This document shows positions 28,790 through 38,650 of a stretch of 64,000 nt of DNA, piece by piece. The translations under genes were made by a program, and so were the position numbers. The first letter of the stretch is position 1; every line of letters starts with the position of its first letter. Location of the stretch: NCBI RefSeq assembly GCF_002355275.1, contig NZ_CP023449.1:710001-774000 (forward strand). Direction: 5' to 3'. The notes beneath the pieces were generated by a model. The model saw only the letters and a list, made by a program, of their open reading frames with translations. It ran no database searches and was not told the origin of the DNA. This DNA is from Rhizorhabdus dicambivorans (GTDB lineage: Bacteria > Pseudomonadota > Alphaproteobacteria > Sphingomonadales > Sphingomonadaceae).

Positions 28790-28811
28790 GATATAACGAA
28801 GTCTTTATATC
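28790..28811. promoter_or_regulatory. 22-bp palindromic operator upstream of metK
   Basis: The outer half-sites GATATAACGA and TCTTTATATC are near-mirror images (one mismatched pair) around AG. This resembles the operators reported for ArsR-type SahR/methionine regulators of Proteobacteria (recalled pattern ATAT-N-AAGA/TCTT-N-ATAT). It lies 59 bp before the metK start and 4 bp after lnt. Confidence 0.6.
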
Positions 28812-28869
28812 CTGAATCGTGTCGATGCCGTATCAGGCCGCGATCATTTCGAGGGGTCCGTCAGTACCA

Positions 28870-30084
<1,215 letters not shown>

Positions 30085-30112
30085 TCCGGCCCCTGCGGCC
30101 GGAACCGATCAA

Positions 30113-30141
30113 GGGCGGCGGAGCGATCCGCCGCCCTTTTT
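30113..30141 (+). terminator. intrinsic terminator after metK
   Basis: GGGCGGCGGA (30113-30122) pairs perfectly with TCCGCCGCCC (30127-30136) around GCGA, followed by five T. Confidence 0.92.
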
Positions 30142-30244
30142 CGTCGGAAGCATCGAAAATCGATCCTTATCGGGATGCTGCCTCTGGCCATCGCGCCCGC
30201 TCTCCGGCTAAGGCACCGCCATGGTGGCGAAGGCGGAGCGTGGC

Positions 30245-30814
30245 ATGTCGGATCTCGCGGCCTTCCTGCGTGCGTGGGCGCGCGATCCGCTCAGCATCGC
30301 CGCCGTCGCGCCGTCGGGCCCATCGCTTGCCCGACTGATTACCGCCGAAATCACCGCCGACATGGCCCCCGTGATCGAACTCGGTCCTGGAACCGGGGTT
30401 TTTACCAAGGCTCTGATCGAACGCGGCCTACGCGAGGCCGATCTGATCCTGGTCGAGAGTGAGGCCGATTTCGCCCGGCTGCTGGAGGTCCGCTTCCCGC
30501 AGGCGCGCGTCCTCCAGGGGGATGCCGCGCGGGTGCGGCGCCATCGCGCGCTGCTGAACGGCGATCTTGCCGGCGCCACCATCTCCGGCCTGCCGGTGCT
30601 CAGCATGAACGCCGCGCAGCAGATGAAGATCATGCGCGGCTGCTTCGATCTGATGCGGCCGGGAGGGCGCTTCTACCAGTTCAGCTACAGCCCGGTATGC
30701 CCGGTGCGCCGTCCGGTGCTGGAGCGCCTGGGCCTGCGCGCGCGACGGCTGTCGAGCACCGTCCGCAACCTGCCGCCTGCCGCGGTCTATGAGATCAGCC
30801 GCATCGATGAATGA
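30245..30814 (+). CDS. class I SAM-dependent methyltransferase (PmtA-like)
   Basis: 189 residues. The SAM site reads VIELGPGTGVFTKALIERG, followed by LILVESEADFARLLEVRFP and LSMNAAQQMKIMRGCFDLMRPGGRFYQFSYSP. This resembles the small phospholipid N-methyltransferases (PmtA type) of alphaproteobacteria, which also start FLRAWARDPL..AAVAPSG. Substrate unproven. The ATG at 30245 follows GGCGGAG; an ATG at 30221 is the alternative. Its stop overlaps the trmB start. Confidence 0.82.
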   Translation: MSDLAAFLRAWARDPLSIAAVAPSGPSLARLITAEITADMAPVIELGPGTGVFTKALIERGLREADLILVESEADFARLLEVRFPQARVLQGDAARVRRHRALLNGDLAGATISGLPVLSMNAAQQMKIMRGCFDLMRPGGRFYQFSYSPVCPVRRPVLERLGLRARRLSSTVRNLPPAAVYEISRIDE

Positions 30815-31487
30815 TCCGCTGTCGATCCGCCGCCTCTACGGGCGGCGCCAGGGCCACAAGCTGCGCCAGGGCCAGGCCGAACTGGTCGATCGGCTGCTGC
30901 CCGAGATATCGGTCCCCGGACAGGGCGAACTGACCGCCGGAGTCCTGTTCGGCCGCGCCATGCCGCTGGAGCTGGAGATCGGCTTCGGCAGGGGCGAGCA
31001 TATGGCTTGGCAGGCCAGCCAGCATCCGGACCACGGCTTCATCGGCTGCGAACCCTTCCTCGATGGGGTGGTCGGCGCGCTGATGAAGGTCGACGAACTG
31101 ACCCTCGACAATGTCCGCATCCACATGGGCGACGCGATCGAGGTGCTCGAACGGCTTCCGGATGCCTCGCTGGAGCGCGCCTGGCTGCTCCATCCCGATC
31201 CATGGCCCAAGGCGCGCCACGCCAAGCGCCGCTTCATGAACGCCGGCCCGATCGGCCTGATCGCCAGGAAGATGAAGCCGGGCGGCGAGTTTCGCTTCGG
31301 CACCGATCATCCGGTCTATGTCCGCTGGGCGATGATGGTGATGGGCCGGTCCCCTGATTTCGAATGGCTGGGCGAGCGCCCGTCCGATTTCCTGACCCGC
31401 CCCGCCGACTGGCCCGAAACCCGTTACGAGGCCAAGGCGCGCGCCAAGGGGCACGAGGTCTGGTATATGACCTATCGGCGCCGTTGA
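30807..31487 (+). CDS. trmB: tRNA (guanine46-N7)-methyltransferase
   Basis: 226 residues. LELEIGFGRGEHMAWQAS is the SAM-binding motif I, and LLHPDPWPKARHAKRRFMN is the diagnostic TrmB catalytic and tRNA-binding motif. It methylates G46 of tRNA. It overlaps the upstream methyltransferase by 8 bp. It is the last housekeeping gene before an accessory segment. Confidence 0.96.
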   Translation: MNDPLSIRRLYGRRQGHKLRQGQAELVDRLLPEISVPGQGELTAGVLFGRAMPLELEIGFGRGEHMAWQASQHPDHGFIGCEPFLDGVVGALMKVDELTLDNVRIHMGDAIEVLERLPDASLERAWLLHPDPWPKARHAKRRFMNAGPIGLIARKMKPGGEFRFGTDHPVYVRWAMMVMGRSPDFEWLGERPSDFLTRPADWPETRYEAKARAKGHEVWYMTYRRR

Positions 31488-31544
31488 CGCGCTAGATTGC
31501 GACATTCCTCACTTCGCTACGCTGAGCTACTAGGAATTTAATCA

Positions 31545-31717
31545 TTATTCCGGACAGTTGGTGATTGCCCGCCAGAGGGGGGGCACGAAGCCTTCTGCTT
31601 TGGCGATAACTGTAGCACCGCGCCTATAGGCAATGCAGCCAAGAGCGACAACGCCAACCGTGCGCCCGAATCGCCCGGCATTGCCGGACGATCCGTAGAA
31701 GTCAGCCTCCGGTGCCG
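31545..31717 (-). pseudogene. possible gene remnant (3' fragment)
   Basis: An open stretch of ~57 codons on the minus strand has protein-like composition (for example FGRTVGVVALGCIAYRRGA and AKAEGFVPPLWRAI) but an in-frame stop just upstream and no start. It overlaps the 3' end of the TetR gene in another frame by ~15 bp. I cannot name a family. It marks the junction between housekeeping and accessory DNA. Confidence 0.3.
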
Positions 31718-32364
31718 AAAATCAGGTCGAGCATCTGTTGCTTCCAGATCCGCACTGCGCGCGCGACGAATGCAGCGTCCGGGTTCCGGATATACTCCAC
31801 GGTCAACCCGCGGGTGACGGCGTTATTGAGCAACTGCACGCTCAAATGCCTTTCATCTTCGGAAATTCCGGCGGCGTGCAAGATGGAATAGGCCCACAAA
31901 CGAACGCGTCTGTCGAAACGGCGGGTGCTGGGTCCCACCTCACGGTCGAGGTCCGGATCATTGCGACGCGCGAGATGAATTTCGAGAACAGCCGCCATCT
32001 CGGGTCGGCTAATCATCTCGAAATTCGCGTCGATCAGGTTTTCCATCGATTGTCGAGGCGAGCGTCCGCGTCGAATGGCTTCACGATAAACGCCAATCCG
32101 ATAGGCGGAGAATTCAGCAGCGACCGCCGCCATCAGCTTCGCCTTGGTCGGAAATTGATGCTGAATCGCTCCGAGGCTCATGCCGGCAGCGTCACGGATG
32201 GCGTGCATCGTGGCCCCCGAATAGCCCTGGGCGCACAATACATCGCGGGCCGCAGCGATAACCTTGGCGCGGGTCGCTGCGCTGCGGTCGGCCTGACTGC
32301 GACGAGTTTTACGGGCAACGCTCGTCACGCGGGAGGTGTCTGCACCGATATTCGCCTCATCCAT
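31702..32364 (-). CDS. TetR family transcriptional regulator
   Basis: 220 residues from the ATG at 32364 (245 if a TTG at 32439 is used). HTH: RAKVIAAARDVLCAQGYSGATMHAIRDAAGMSLGAIQHQFPTKAKLMAAV. The QHQF in the recognition helix fits a subgroup of TetR proteins. Last gene of the esterase-TonB receptor-TetR run; it likely senses the imported compound or a product. Confidence 0.88.
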   Translation of the reverse strand: MDEANIGADTSRVTSVARKTRRSQADRSAATRAKVIAAARDVLCAQGYSGATMHAIRDAAGMSLGAIQHQFPTKAKLMAAVAAEFSAYRIGVYREAIRRGRSPRQSMENLIDANFEMISRPEMAAVLEIHLARRNDPDLDREVGPSTRRFDRRVRLWAYSILHAAGISEDERHLSVQLLNNAVTRGLTVEYIRNPDAAFVARAVRIWKQQMLDLIFGTGG

Positions 32365-32451
32365 GAGCGAGGTTTCCACGGCCCCATTCGAAAATTCAAC
32401 CCTGACGACGGTATCGATTGCAGACGCGGCCTCTTCCAACCTGACCTGTGG

Positions 32452-34758
32452 TCAGAAGTTCGAACTGAATCGAACACCGAACGTGCGCGGCTGCTGGACG
32501 ATGCCGTTGCCCGTCCCGCCGGCGCCATCGCCGCTGAGGTAGTAGTATAGTCCCCGCGCATTCCCGACATTCGTCACATATAGTGCTAGCCGATGCTGGC
32601 CGAACTCGACCCCGCCTTGCAGGTTCACCGTATGGTAGCTCGGTAGCCGTTGATGACCGGTTTGCGGTGCCGCAAGGCCCCCGACGATGAAGTCCGAATT
32701 TCGCGATCCGACATAGGTCCAATCCGCCCCCACGAACGTCGTCGCCTCACCGCCGATCGGCACGCGATAGTCAAACCCGGCCGTATTCGTGAATGTCGGG
32801 ACGTAGGGCAGGCGATCGCCCCGGGCGCCGCCGATCCCAGGAACGGCCAGCCGCAAATTAGCGTCGGTATAGGCGCCGTTGACAAAAAGCGACAGCTGCG
32901 GCGACGCCGCCAATCGCATCGCATATTCAACGCCGCGACTACGCGCCTTGCCGCCATTATCGGTAAAATTATTGGGAACGCCTGTATCCGGATCGACCAC
33001 CGATGTCGGAATCTGGATATTCGTCCAGTCGACGGTGAACACCGAGACGTCGAAGCTCAGGCGGCGATCGAACAATTCGCCTTTCGCACCCAGTTCGTAA
33101 TTGACCGTGGTGTCGGGGCCATAGCTGGTCCGGTAACCCGGCGGTTGCGTGGCCAGCGCCAGGTTGGGGCCGCCCGGCCGATACCCCGTTGCAGCCCGCG
33201 CATAAACCGTAACGCGCTCGGCCGGATGCCAGCTGATCGCGCCCGACCAGGTGACCTTTTCCTCCTTTGTCTTGGAGGGCTGATCCGTGACATCGACGAA
33301 GGATTGCGAAACGAATCCCGCGAAGCGCGTGGTCTGCGATCTTTGCCGATTGCGCGAATATCGGGCACCGCCCGTGACATCGACATTGGGTAGCGGATGC
33401 CAGGTCAGCTGGGCAAAGCCGGCTACCTCACGATAACGGGCGGGAACGGATAATCCGCCACCGGGCACCGGAACGGTCAGAATCACGGGCGGAGTGGTCA
33501 CGCTGGTCACGTCGAAGAGCTGCGTGATCGAACTTTTTTCACGGGTATAGAAAAGGCCGGCGAGATAATCGATCGGCCCGGAGCCGGGCGCGGACGCAAG
33601 GCGGATTTCCTGGTTGATGCGCCGCACCGTGGTGAAATCGTTGCTGCGGATATCGACCGGTTGACCATAGGCCCCGCTGAGCACGTCACCGAAGGTCACA
33701 CCCGGCGCCGCATTATAGTGGGTCAGAACCTTCCTGCGCTGAAAATTCATCTTCGCCAGGCTGGTGATGCTCGTGATGGACGCAAAGTCGGCGTCATAGT
33801 TCAACGTCGCGCTATACACTTGCGATCTGCGCTTTATCGGTTCGCCCAGGCGCAGATTGCGTTGCAATTCGCCCCCGTAGGCGATCGACGTGGCGTTCGC
33901 TGGCGGCGTGGCTGGCGTCAGCGCCGCTCCCACCAAATCGATGCTGGCGGGCGCATCGCGATCGTCGCGTTGCCAGATGCCGCTCAGGCGGACGCTGAAC
34001 TCGGGACTCGCCTGCCACAACAGGCCGGCACGGACGCCGTAGCGCTCCCCGCTGTTCACGTCGCTCGCATTGCCCAGGGGATTGTCGATAAAGCCCGGCA
34101 GACGTTCGTAGAGCCCGGAAACGCGGATCGCGACGCTATCCTGAACGACCGGTAGGTTTACCGCTGCGCGAACGCTTCCTCCCGTTTGGCCCTTGTCGAC
34201 ATGATTGAGTTCCAACTGTGCCGATCCCTCGAAATGGGCCAGATTGGGCGCCTTCGTCACATATTTTATCAGCCCGCCAAGCGCTGAGGCGCCGTACAGC
34301 GTTCCCTGGGGGCCACGCAGCACCTCGATACGTTCGAGATCGTAGGTGTCGAAATTTGGCGTCGTGCTTTGCTGGTAAGACGATGAGGAGGTGAGCGGTA
34401 CATCGTCGACGAGAATCGCGGTCGTCGCGCCCTGGCCGCTGGCGTTGAGCCCGCGAACGGTCAGTTGTGGACCAGTCAGCCCTTCGCTGAAGGAGATGCC
34501 CGGCGTGAAGGCTGCGAACTGTTCAATTCGCGTGAGGTTGCGCTGCGTCAATGCATCTCCGCTCACGGCGGTGACCGCGGACGGAACATCGATCAAGCGT
34601 TGCTCGCGCTTCTGCGCCGTTACGACGATCTCGTCGGGCACGGCCTGTGCCCCTTCCTCTTGTACGCCGCTTCCGGCCGATTGCGCCCAGGTTGCAGCGG
34701 GGGGCGTCAGGACAATGGCCAGCGCCGTGCCGGTGAGTCCTTTCTTCAGATTTCGCAT
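32452..34758 (-). CDS. TonB-dependent outer-membrane receptor
   Basis: 768 residues. Signal peptide (KKGLTGTALAIVLTPPAATWAQ), TonB-box-like DEIVVTAQKREQRLIDVPSA, plug with VRGLNASGQGATTAILVDDVP and LRGPQGTLYGASALGGLIKY, and a barrel ending RTFGVRFSSNF. The start at 34758 has GGGAGGA in front. It lies 34 nt downstream of the esterase gene and 87 nt upstream of the TetR gene, all on one strand. Its plug is very like that of the receptor at 43405, suggesting related substrates (inference). Confidence 0.94.
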   Translation of the reverse strand: MRNLKKGLTGTALAIVLTPPAATWAQSAGSGVQEEGAQAVPDEIVVTAQKREQRLIDVPSAVTAVSGDALTQRNLTRIEQFAAFTPGISFSEGLTGPQLTVRGLNASGQGATTAILVDDVPLTSSSSYQQSTTPNFDTYDLERIEVLRGPQGTLYGASALGGLIKYVTKAPNLAHFEGSAQLELNHVDKGQTGGSVRAAVNLPVVQDSVAIRVSGLYERLPGFIDNPLGNASDVNSGERYGVRAGLLWQASPEFSVRLSGIWQRDDRDAPASIDLVGAALTPATPPANATSIAYGGELQRNLRLGEPIKRRSQVYSATLNYDADFASITSITSLAKMNFQRRKVLTHYNAAPGVTFGDVLSGAYGQPVDIRSNDFTTVRRINQEIRLASAPGSGPIDYLAGLFYTREKSSITQLFDVTSVTTPPVILTVPVPGGGLSVPARYREVAGFAQLTWHPLPNVDVTGGARYSRNRQRSQTTRFAGFVSQSFVDVTDQPSKTKEEKVTWSGAISWHPAERVTVYARAATGYRPGGPNLALATQPPGYRTSYGPDTTVNYELGAKGELFDRRLSFDVSVFTVDWTNIQIPTSVVDPDTGVPNNFTDNGGKARSRGVEYAMRLAASPQLSLFVNGAYTDANLRLAVPGIGGARGDRLPYVPTFTNTAGFDYRVPIGGEATTFVGADWTYVGSRNSDFIVGGLAAPQTGHQRLPSYHTVNLQGGVEFGQHRLALYVTNVGNARGLYYYLSGDGAGGTGNGIVQQPRTFGVRFSSNF

Positions 34759-34792
34759 ATGATTCCTCCCAGTTTTGTGATTTCGATGTGCG

Positions 34793-35665
34793 TCAACCCG
34801 CCCGGCCCAGGGCGAAGCGCATGCCGTGAAGAATGGCGGCCGGCGCGGCCGAGATGTGATCGTCCTCGGCAAAGGCGACATGGCGCACATCCTTGAGGCC
34901 AGCGTCGCGCAGCGCTTCGGCGAAATCTCTCGCGCCATCGACCATGCGCGCGGCTCGCACCTGCGCCTGCGCTTCCTCAAGCGTCAGGCCCATCCCGTCG
35001 GGTACGCTCGTCGGCAAATCCTGCTCCTTGGCGCCGACGTCGACGAACACGCGCGGCTGTTGCGGCAGCGCCGCGAGCCGCTCCTTGAAAGCGGGAAGCT
35101 TCTGAAGCGCTGAAAAGCTGTTCCACCAGAGCGACGGGCTGCTGACGATGAACGACGCGAAGCTGCCCGGACGGGTCAACAGCGCATTGGCGGCGAAAAG
35201 CCCCCCCAGTGAATGGCCGAACAATATCTGCGCGCCGCCGACCGTCTGCGGATAACGCGCTGCGATCTCGGGCCGCAGCGTCTCTGTCAGGAAGGCAAGG
35301 AACGCGTCCGCGCCGCCGCTGCTTTCCCCGCCGATCGCCGTGCCGAACGACCCAAGCCCCTCAAGGGCCTCAGCGTCGATCGGCGGTGCGAGATCCGCTG
35401 TCCGCAGCCTCATGAAATCGGGGAACGCCGCATCATAGCCGATCCCGACGACATAATGCGCGGGAAATCCCTCTACCGTGGAAACCGCGCGCCCAATCTC
35501 CGCCGCCATGCCGAACAGGATGTCGCCGTCCAGAACATAGAGCACCGGCACGCACGCATCAGGCGTCTCGACCGCAGGGACCGCGACGCTGATCTGGAGC
35601 AACCCCTCGCGAAAGGGATGAGTGAGCGTGAATTGCTCGAGCGCCGCGCGAACGGAAAATTGCAT
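34793..35665 (-). CDS. alpha/beta-hydrolase of the IroE/Fes-like esterase family
   Basis: 290 residues. The nucleophile motif is LFGHSLGGLFAANALLTRP (Ser near residue 153). The opening segment (AVPAVETPDACVPVLYVLDGD) and AEDDHISAAPAAI, carrying the His, fit the putative esterase family that includes siderophore and ferric-enterobactin esterases. No signal peptide, so it may act on an imported ester in the cytosol. The ATG at 35665 follows GGAGGAA. First gene of the minus-strand operon, with a divergent promoter region shared with the MFS gene. Confidence 0.85.
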   Translation of the reverse strand: MQFSVRAALEQFTLTHPFREGLLQISVAVPAVETPDACVPVLYVLDGDILFGMAAEIGRAVSTVEGFPAHYVVGIGYDAAFPDFMRLRTADLAPPIDAEALEGLGSFGTAIGGESSGGADAFLAFLTETLRPEIAARYPQTVGGAQILFGHSLGGLFAANALLTRPGSFASFIVSSPSLWWNSFSALQKLPAFKERLAALPQQPRVFVDVGAKEQDLPTSVPDGMGLTLEEAQAQVRAARMVDGARDFAEALRDAGLKDVRHVAFAEDDHISAAPAAILHGMRFALGRAG

Positions 35666-35831
35666 CGAGTTCCTCCATCCGGCCGCTCTGAACCCGCGCG
35701 CCAATCATGAATTTTCACCACGGCGAGCCTGCGACACGCAATTCATCGGGCGGATTTACAATAAAGTCAACTTATTTGTTGTGTGCTATCGCTAACCGCT
35801 ATACGTCGTGAGAAACCGTGGGAGAATGGAT

Positions 35832-37235
35832 ATGACGAGCAGGACGGACCTGACCGCGGCAAAACCATCACAGGTTTCGATCGAACTCGCGGCCACCGAG
35901 CGCGTCATCCAGCGAGCTGCATATAGAGCCGGCGTCCTGGCCTGCTATGGTCTGGCCGTTCTCCTGACGGCCAATTTCTACGGGCTTGTCGTCCGTCAGA
36001 TGCTCAACCTGATCGCGCCCGGGGTCCAGAGCTCGCTCGGCATCTCGGACCTGCAGATCGGAATGCTGCAGGGGCTCGGCATGGCGGTCTTTGCGTGCAT
36101 CGCCAGTTTTCCGATGGGCTGGCTCGCCGATCGTTACGGACACCGCTTGTTGCTCGCGATCGGGGTCGGCATCTGGTCGCTGGCGACCTTCCTGTACGCA
36201 TTGCAGGACAGCTTCGGCGGTCTGTTCGCGGGGACGGTCGGCATAGCGATCGGAGAAGCCGGACTGGTTCCGATCATCTACGCGATGATCCCCGATCTGT
36301 TCCCCCAAAATAGGCGCAACACAGCCAACCTGATTTTTTACGGCGGATCGCTGTTCGGCGCCGGCATCGGCATGGCGCTCGGCGGGGCGATTCTCGAATG
36401 GCTGGCAGCATCGCCGGGCAGCTTGCCGCAATGGCTTTCGGGCGTCGATTCATGGCGCATCGCGATGGTGGTGATCGCACTGCCCGGGCCGCTGCTTTTC
36501 CTGCTCGTCGCAACGATGCCGCTCGCCAGTCATGCGCCCCCTGTACATGCGACGCAAAATGGCGACGCAGGCGAGATGCTGGGGTTTGCCTCTTATGCGC
36601 AGACGCATTGGCGCACGCTCGCCTGTGTATGCGGATCGATATTTGCCATCGCGGTCGCGATGACCTCGGCGCTCATCTGGTTTCCCATCGCATTGCCGCG
36701 CGCCTTCGGCATCGATCCGGCGACTGTCGGCTTAGGACTTGGCACAGCGGTCACCGCCGCGACTCTGATCGGGGTGTTCCTTCCCGGCATCGCGCTGAAG
36801 TTCGGGCGGCGCGGCGGGCTTACGGCGATCAAGGCGACGAGCTTCTTTCTCTGGTTGACGCCGCTGCCTGCGATATTCCTGCCCTTCGTTAACTCCCCGT
36901 TCCAGGCATATATGGTTGCCGCGCTTCAGGGCGCGATGGGCGTCGCGGGCTCGGCGCTTATGCCGGGGATCTTTCAGGATCTCGCGCCCTCTGCCCTGCG
37001 AGCGCGCGTCATGACCCTGCTCGGCGTGGCGAACGCGTTGGCCCTCGCGGCCTCGCCGCTCGCCGTCGGCATGATTTCTACCCTGATGTCAGGGCCGCGT
37101 GGCATGCTTTATTCGATAGCGATCGTCAGCATACCCTCGCTTCTCGCCGCCGCCGTCCTGATGTCGCTCGCCCAGCGCCCCTACGCCGCCACGGTCCGCG
37201 CCGTGCGATCCCGATTTGCAGGAGAGGAAGCATGA
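35832..37235 (+). CDS. MFS transporter
   Basis: 467 residues, about 12 transmembrane helices. The loop 2-3 motif GWLADRYGHRLLLAIG (after helix 2) is the major-facilitator signature, and ALQGAMGVAGSALMPGIFQDLAP lies in the second half. It is probably an inner-membrane importer for the substrate of the operon. ATG 35832 has GGAG seven bases upstream. Its stop overlaps the amidase start (ATGA). The sequence 35760-35820 upstream is AT-rich and likely holds divergent promoters. Confidence 0.9.
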   Translation: MTSRTDLTAAKPSQVSIELAATERVIQRAAYRAGVLACYGLAVLLTANFYGLVVRQMLNLIAPGVQSSLGISDLQIGMLQGLGMAVFACIASFPMGWLADRYGHRLLLAIGVGIWSLATFLYALQDSFGGLFAGTVGIAIGEAGLVPIIYAMIPDLFPQNRRNTANLIFYGGSLFGAGIGMALGGAILEWLAASPGSLPQWLSGVDSWRIAMVVIALPGPLLFLLVATMPLASHAPPVHATQNGDAGEMLGFASYAQTHWRTLACVCGSIFAIAVAMTSALIWFPIALPRAFGIDPATVGLGLGTAVTAATLIGVFLPGIALKFGRRGGLTAIKATSFFLWLTPLPAIFLPFVNSPFQAYMVAALQGAMGVAGSALMPGIFQDLAPSALRARVMTLLGVANALALAASPLAVGMISTLMSGPRGMLYSIAIVSIPSLLAAAVLMSLAQRPYAATVRAVRSRFAGEEA

Positions 37236-38650
37236 CAATCGCCATCACAACCGATCGTCCGGATGACATGACCAGTATGCGCGAAGCGATCGAGGCGGGG
37301 CGTACCTCACCGGCCGCGCTGGTCGAACGCGCGATCGAGCGCGCCGAGGCCGTCAATCCCCAGCTCAACTTCATTGCTTGGCCCTGTTTCGACCGCGCCC
37401 GTACGCAGGCAGCTACGCCGCGTTCGGGGCCGCTGGCCGGCATCCCCACCCTTATCAAGGACTCGATCCTGGAGAAGGGCATCCCGTCAAGTTTTGGTGC
37501 CGTCGCGCTCCGCGACTTTGTGCCGGATGACGATGGGCCCTACGCCCGCGCGATAAACGGCGCCGGTCTGATTTCGATCGCCCGCTCGGCGATGCCCGAA
37601 CTCGGACTCAACGTGGCAACCGAATCGCCACTGGTGGGCGTGACCCGTAACCCCTGGAGCCTCGACCACACCCCCGGCGGCTCGTCGGGCGGTGGATCGG
37701 CAGCCGTGGCGGCTGGCGTGGTGCCGGTCTGCCATGCCAGCGACGGGCTCGGTTCCATTCGTCATGGCGCGGCCCCCTGCGGCCTCGTCGGGCTCAAACC
37801 CTCGCGCGGACGCAATATCGGCGACGAGGCGATGCGCTCGATCGCAGACTTGAATGTCGATGGCTGCGTCAGCCGCACGGTGCGCGACACTGCCGCCTGG
37901 CTTGAAGCAACGCAGACCCGCGCGCCCGACGCGACCTTCGCTCCTGTACCGCTCGTTACCGCGCCGATCGACAGCAAGCTTCGCATCCACGCCTACAGCA
38001 AGGTGATGCGCACCGGCGCGGATCCGGACGCTAGTGTCACGCGGGTTTTTTCAAACACGATCGATCTGCTCGGACGGCTCGGTCACACCGTCAGCGATGG
38101 CCGGCTGCCGTTCGACGCGCGTGCCGCCATCTCCGCGCTCAGCGACATCGCCGAAGGCAGGTTTTCCCGGCGGCTGCAGCCGACTGCAGAACAACTCGGC
38201 ACCGCAATTCCACCGGAGGCTCTTGAGTATCGCTCGCAAACGATCGTGGAACAGGGGAACCGGGTTTCGGACGAGCAATATGATGCCGCTTGGGCGCTGA
38301 TGGAGAAGAACGCCGCGTGCTATCTCGCGCTGCTGGACGAAATCGATATCTGGATGACCCCCACTTTCAGCACCGAAATCATCCGCACCGGCGTCTTCGG
38401 ACCCGATACCACGTGGCTCGACACGCGCGATCATCTGCTCGACTATGCCGGCTATTGCTGGATCGACAATTTTGCCGGCTCGCCGTCGATCAGCCTGCCA
38501 ATGGGTTTCAGCGACAATGGTTTGCCGGTCGGCATGCAGTTCGCGACCCGGCCCGGCGGCGAGGCGCTGCTGCTCGCCTTGGCCTATCAGCTGGAGGATG
38601 CCCTCTGCTGGTGGCGCCACACGCCGCCGATATGGTTGGGAGACGCGTGA
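37232..38650 (+). CDS. amidase signature family hydrolase
   Basis: 472 residues. The Ser-Ser-Lys triad is visible: Lys near residue 76 (PTLIKDSI), the Gly-Ser region TPGGSSGGGSAAVAAG (Ser near 151-152) and the nucleophile Ser near 174 (DGLGSIRHGAAPCGLVG). Compared with the usual DGGGSIR-PA the loop is slightly altered. No signal peptide. Releases a carboxylate and amine from an amide; the following acyl-CoA ligase could activate the acid. Confidence 0.91.
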   Translation: MTIAITTDRPDDMTSMREAIEAGRTSPAALVERAIERAEAVNPQLNFIAWPCFDRARTQAATPRSGPLAGIPTLIKDSILEKGIPSSFGAVALRDFVPDDDGPYARAINGAGLISIARSAMPELGLNVATESPLVGVTRNPWSLDHTPGGSSGGGSAAVAAGVVPVCHASDGLGSIRHGAAPCGLVGLKPSRGRNIGDEAMRSIADLNVDGCVSRTVRDTAAWLEATQTRAPDATFAPVPLVTAPIDSKLRIHAYSKVMRTGADPDASVTRVFSNTIDLLGRLGHTVSDGRLPFDARAAISALSDIAEGRFSRRLQPTAEQLGTAIPPEALEYRSQTIVEQGNRVSDEQYDAAWALMEKNAACYLALLDEIDIWMTPTFSTEIIRTGVFGPDTTWLDTRDHLLDYAGYCWIDNFAGSPSISLPMGFSDNGLPVGMQFATRPGGEALLLALAYQLEDALCWWRHTPPIWLGDA

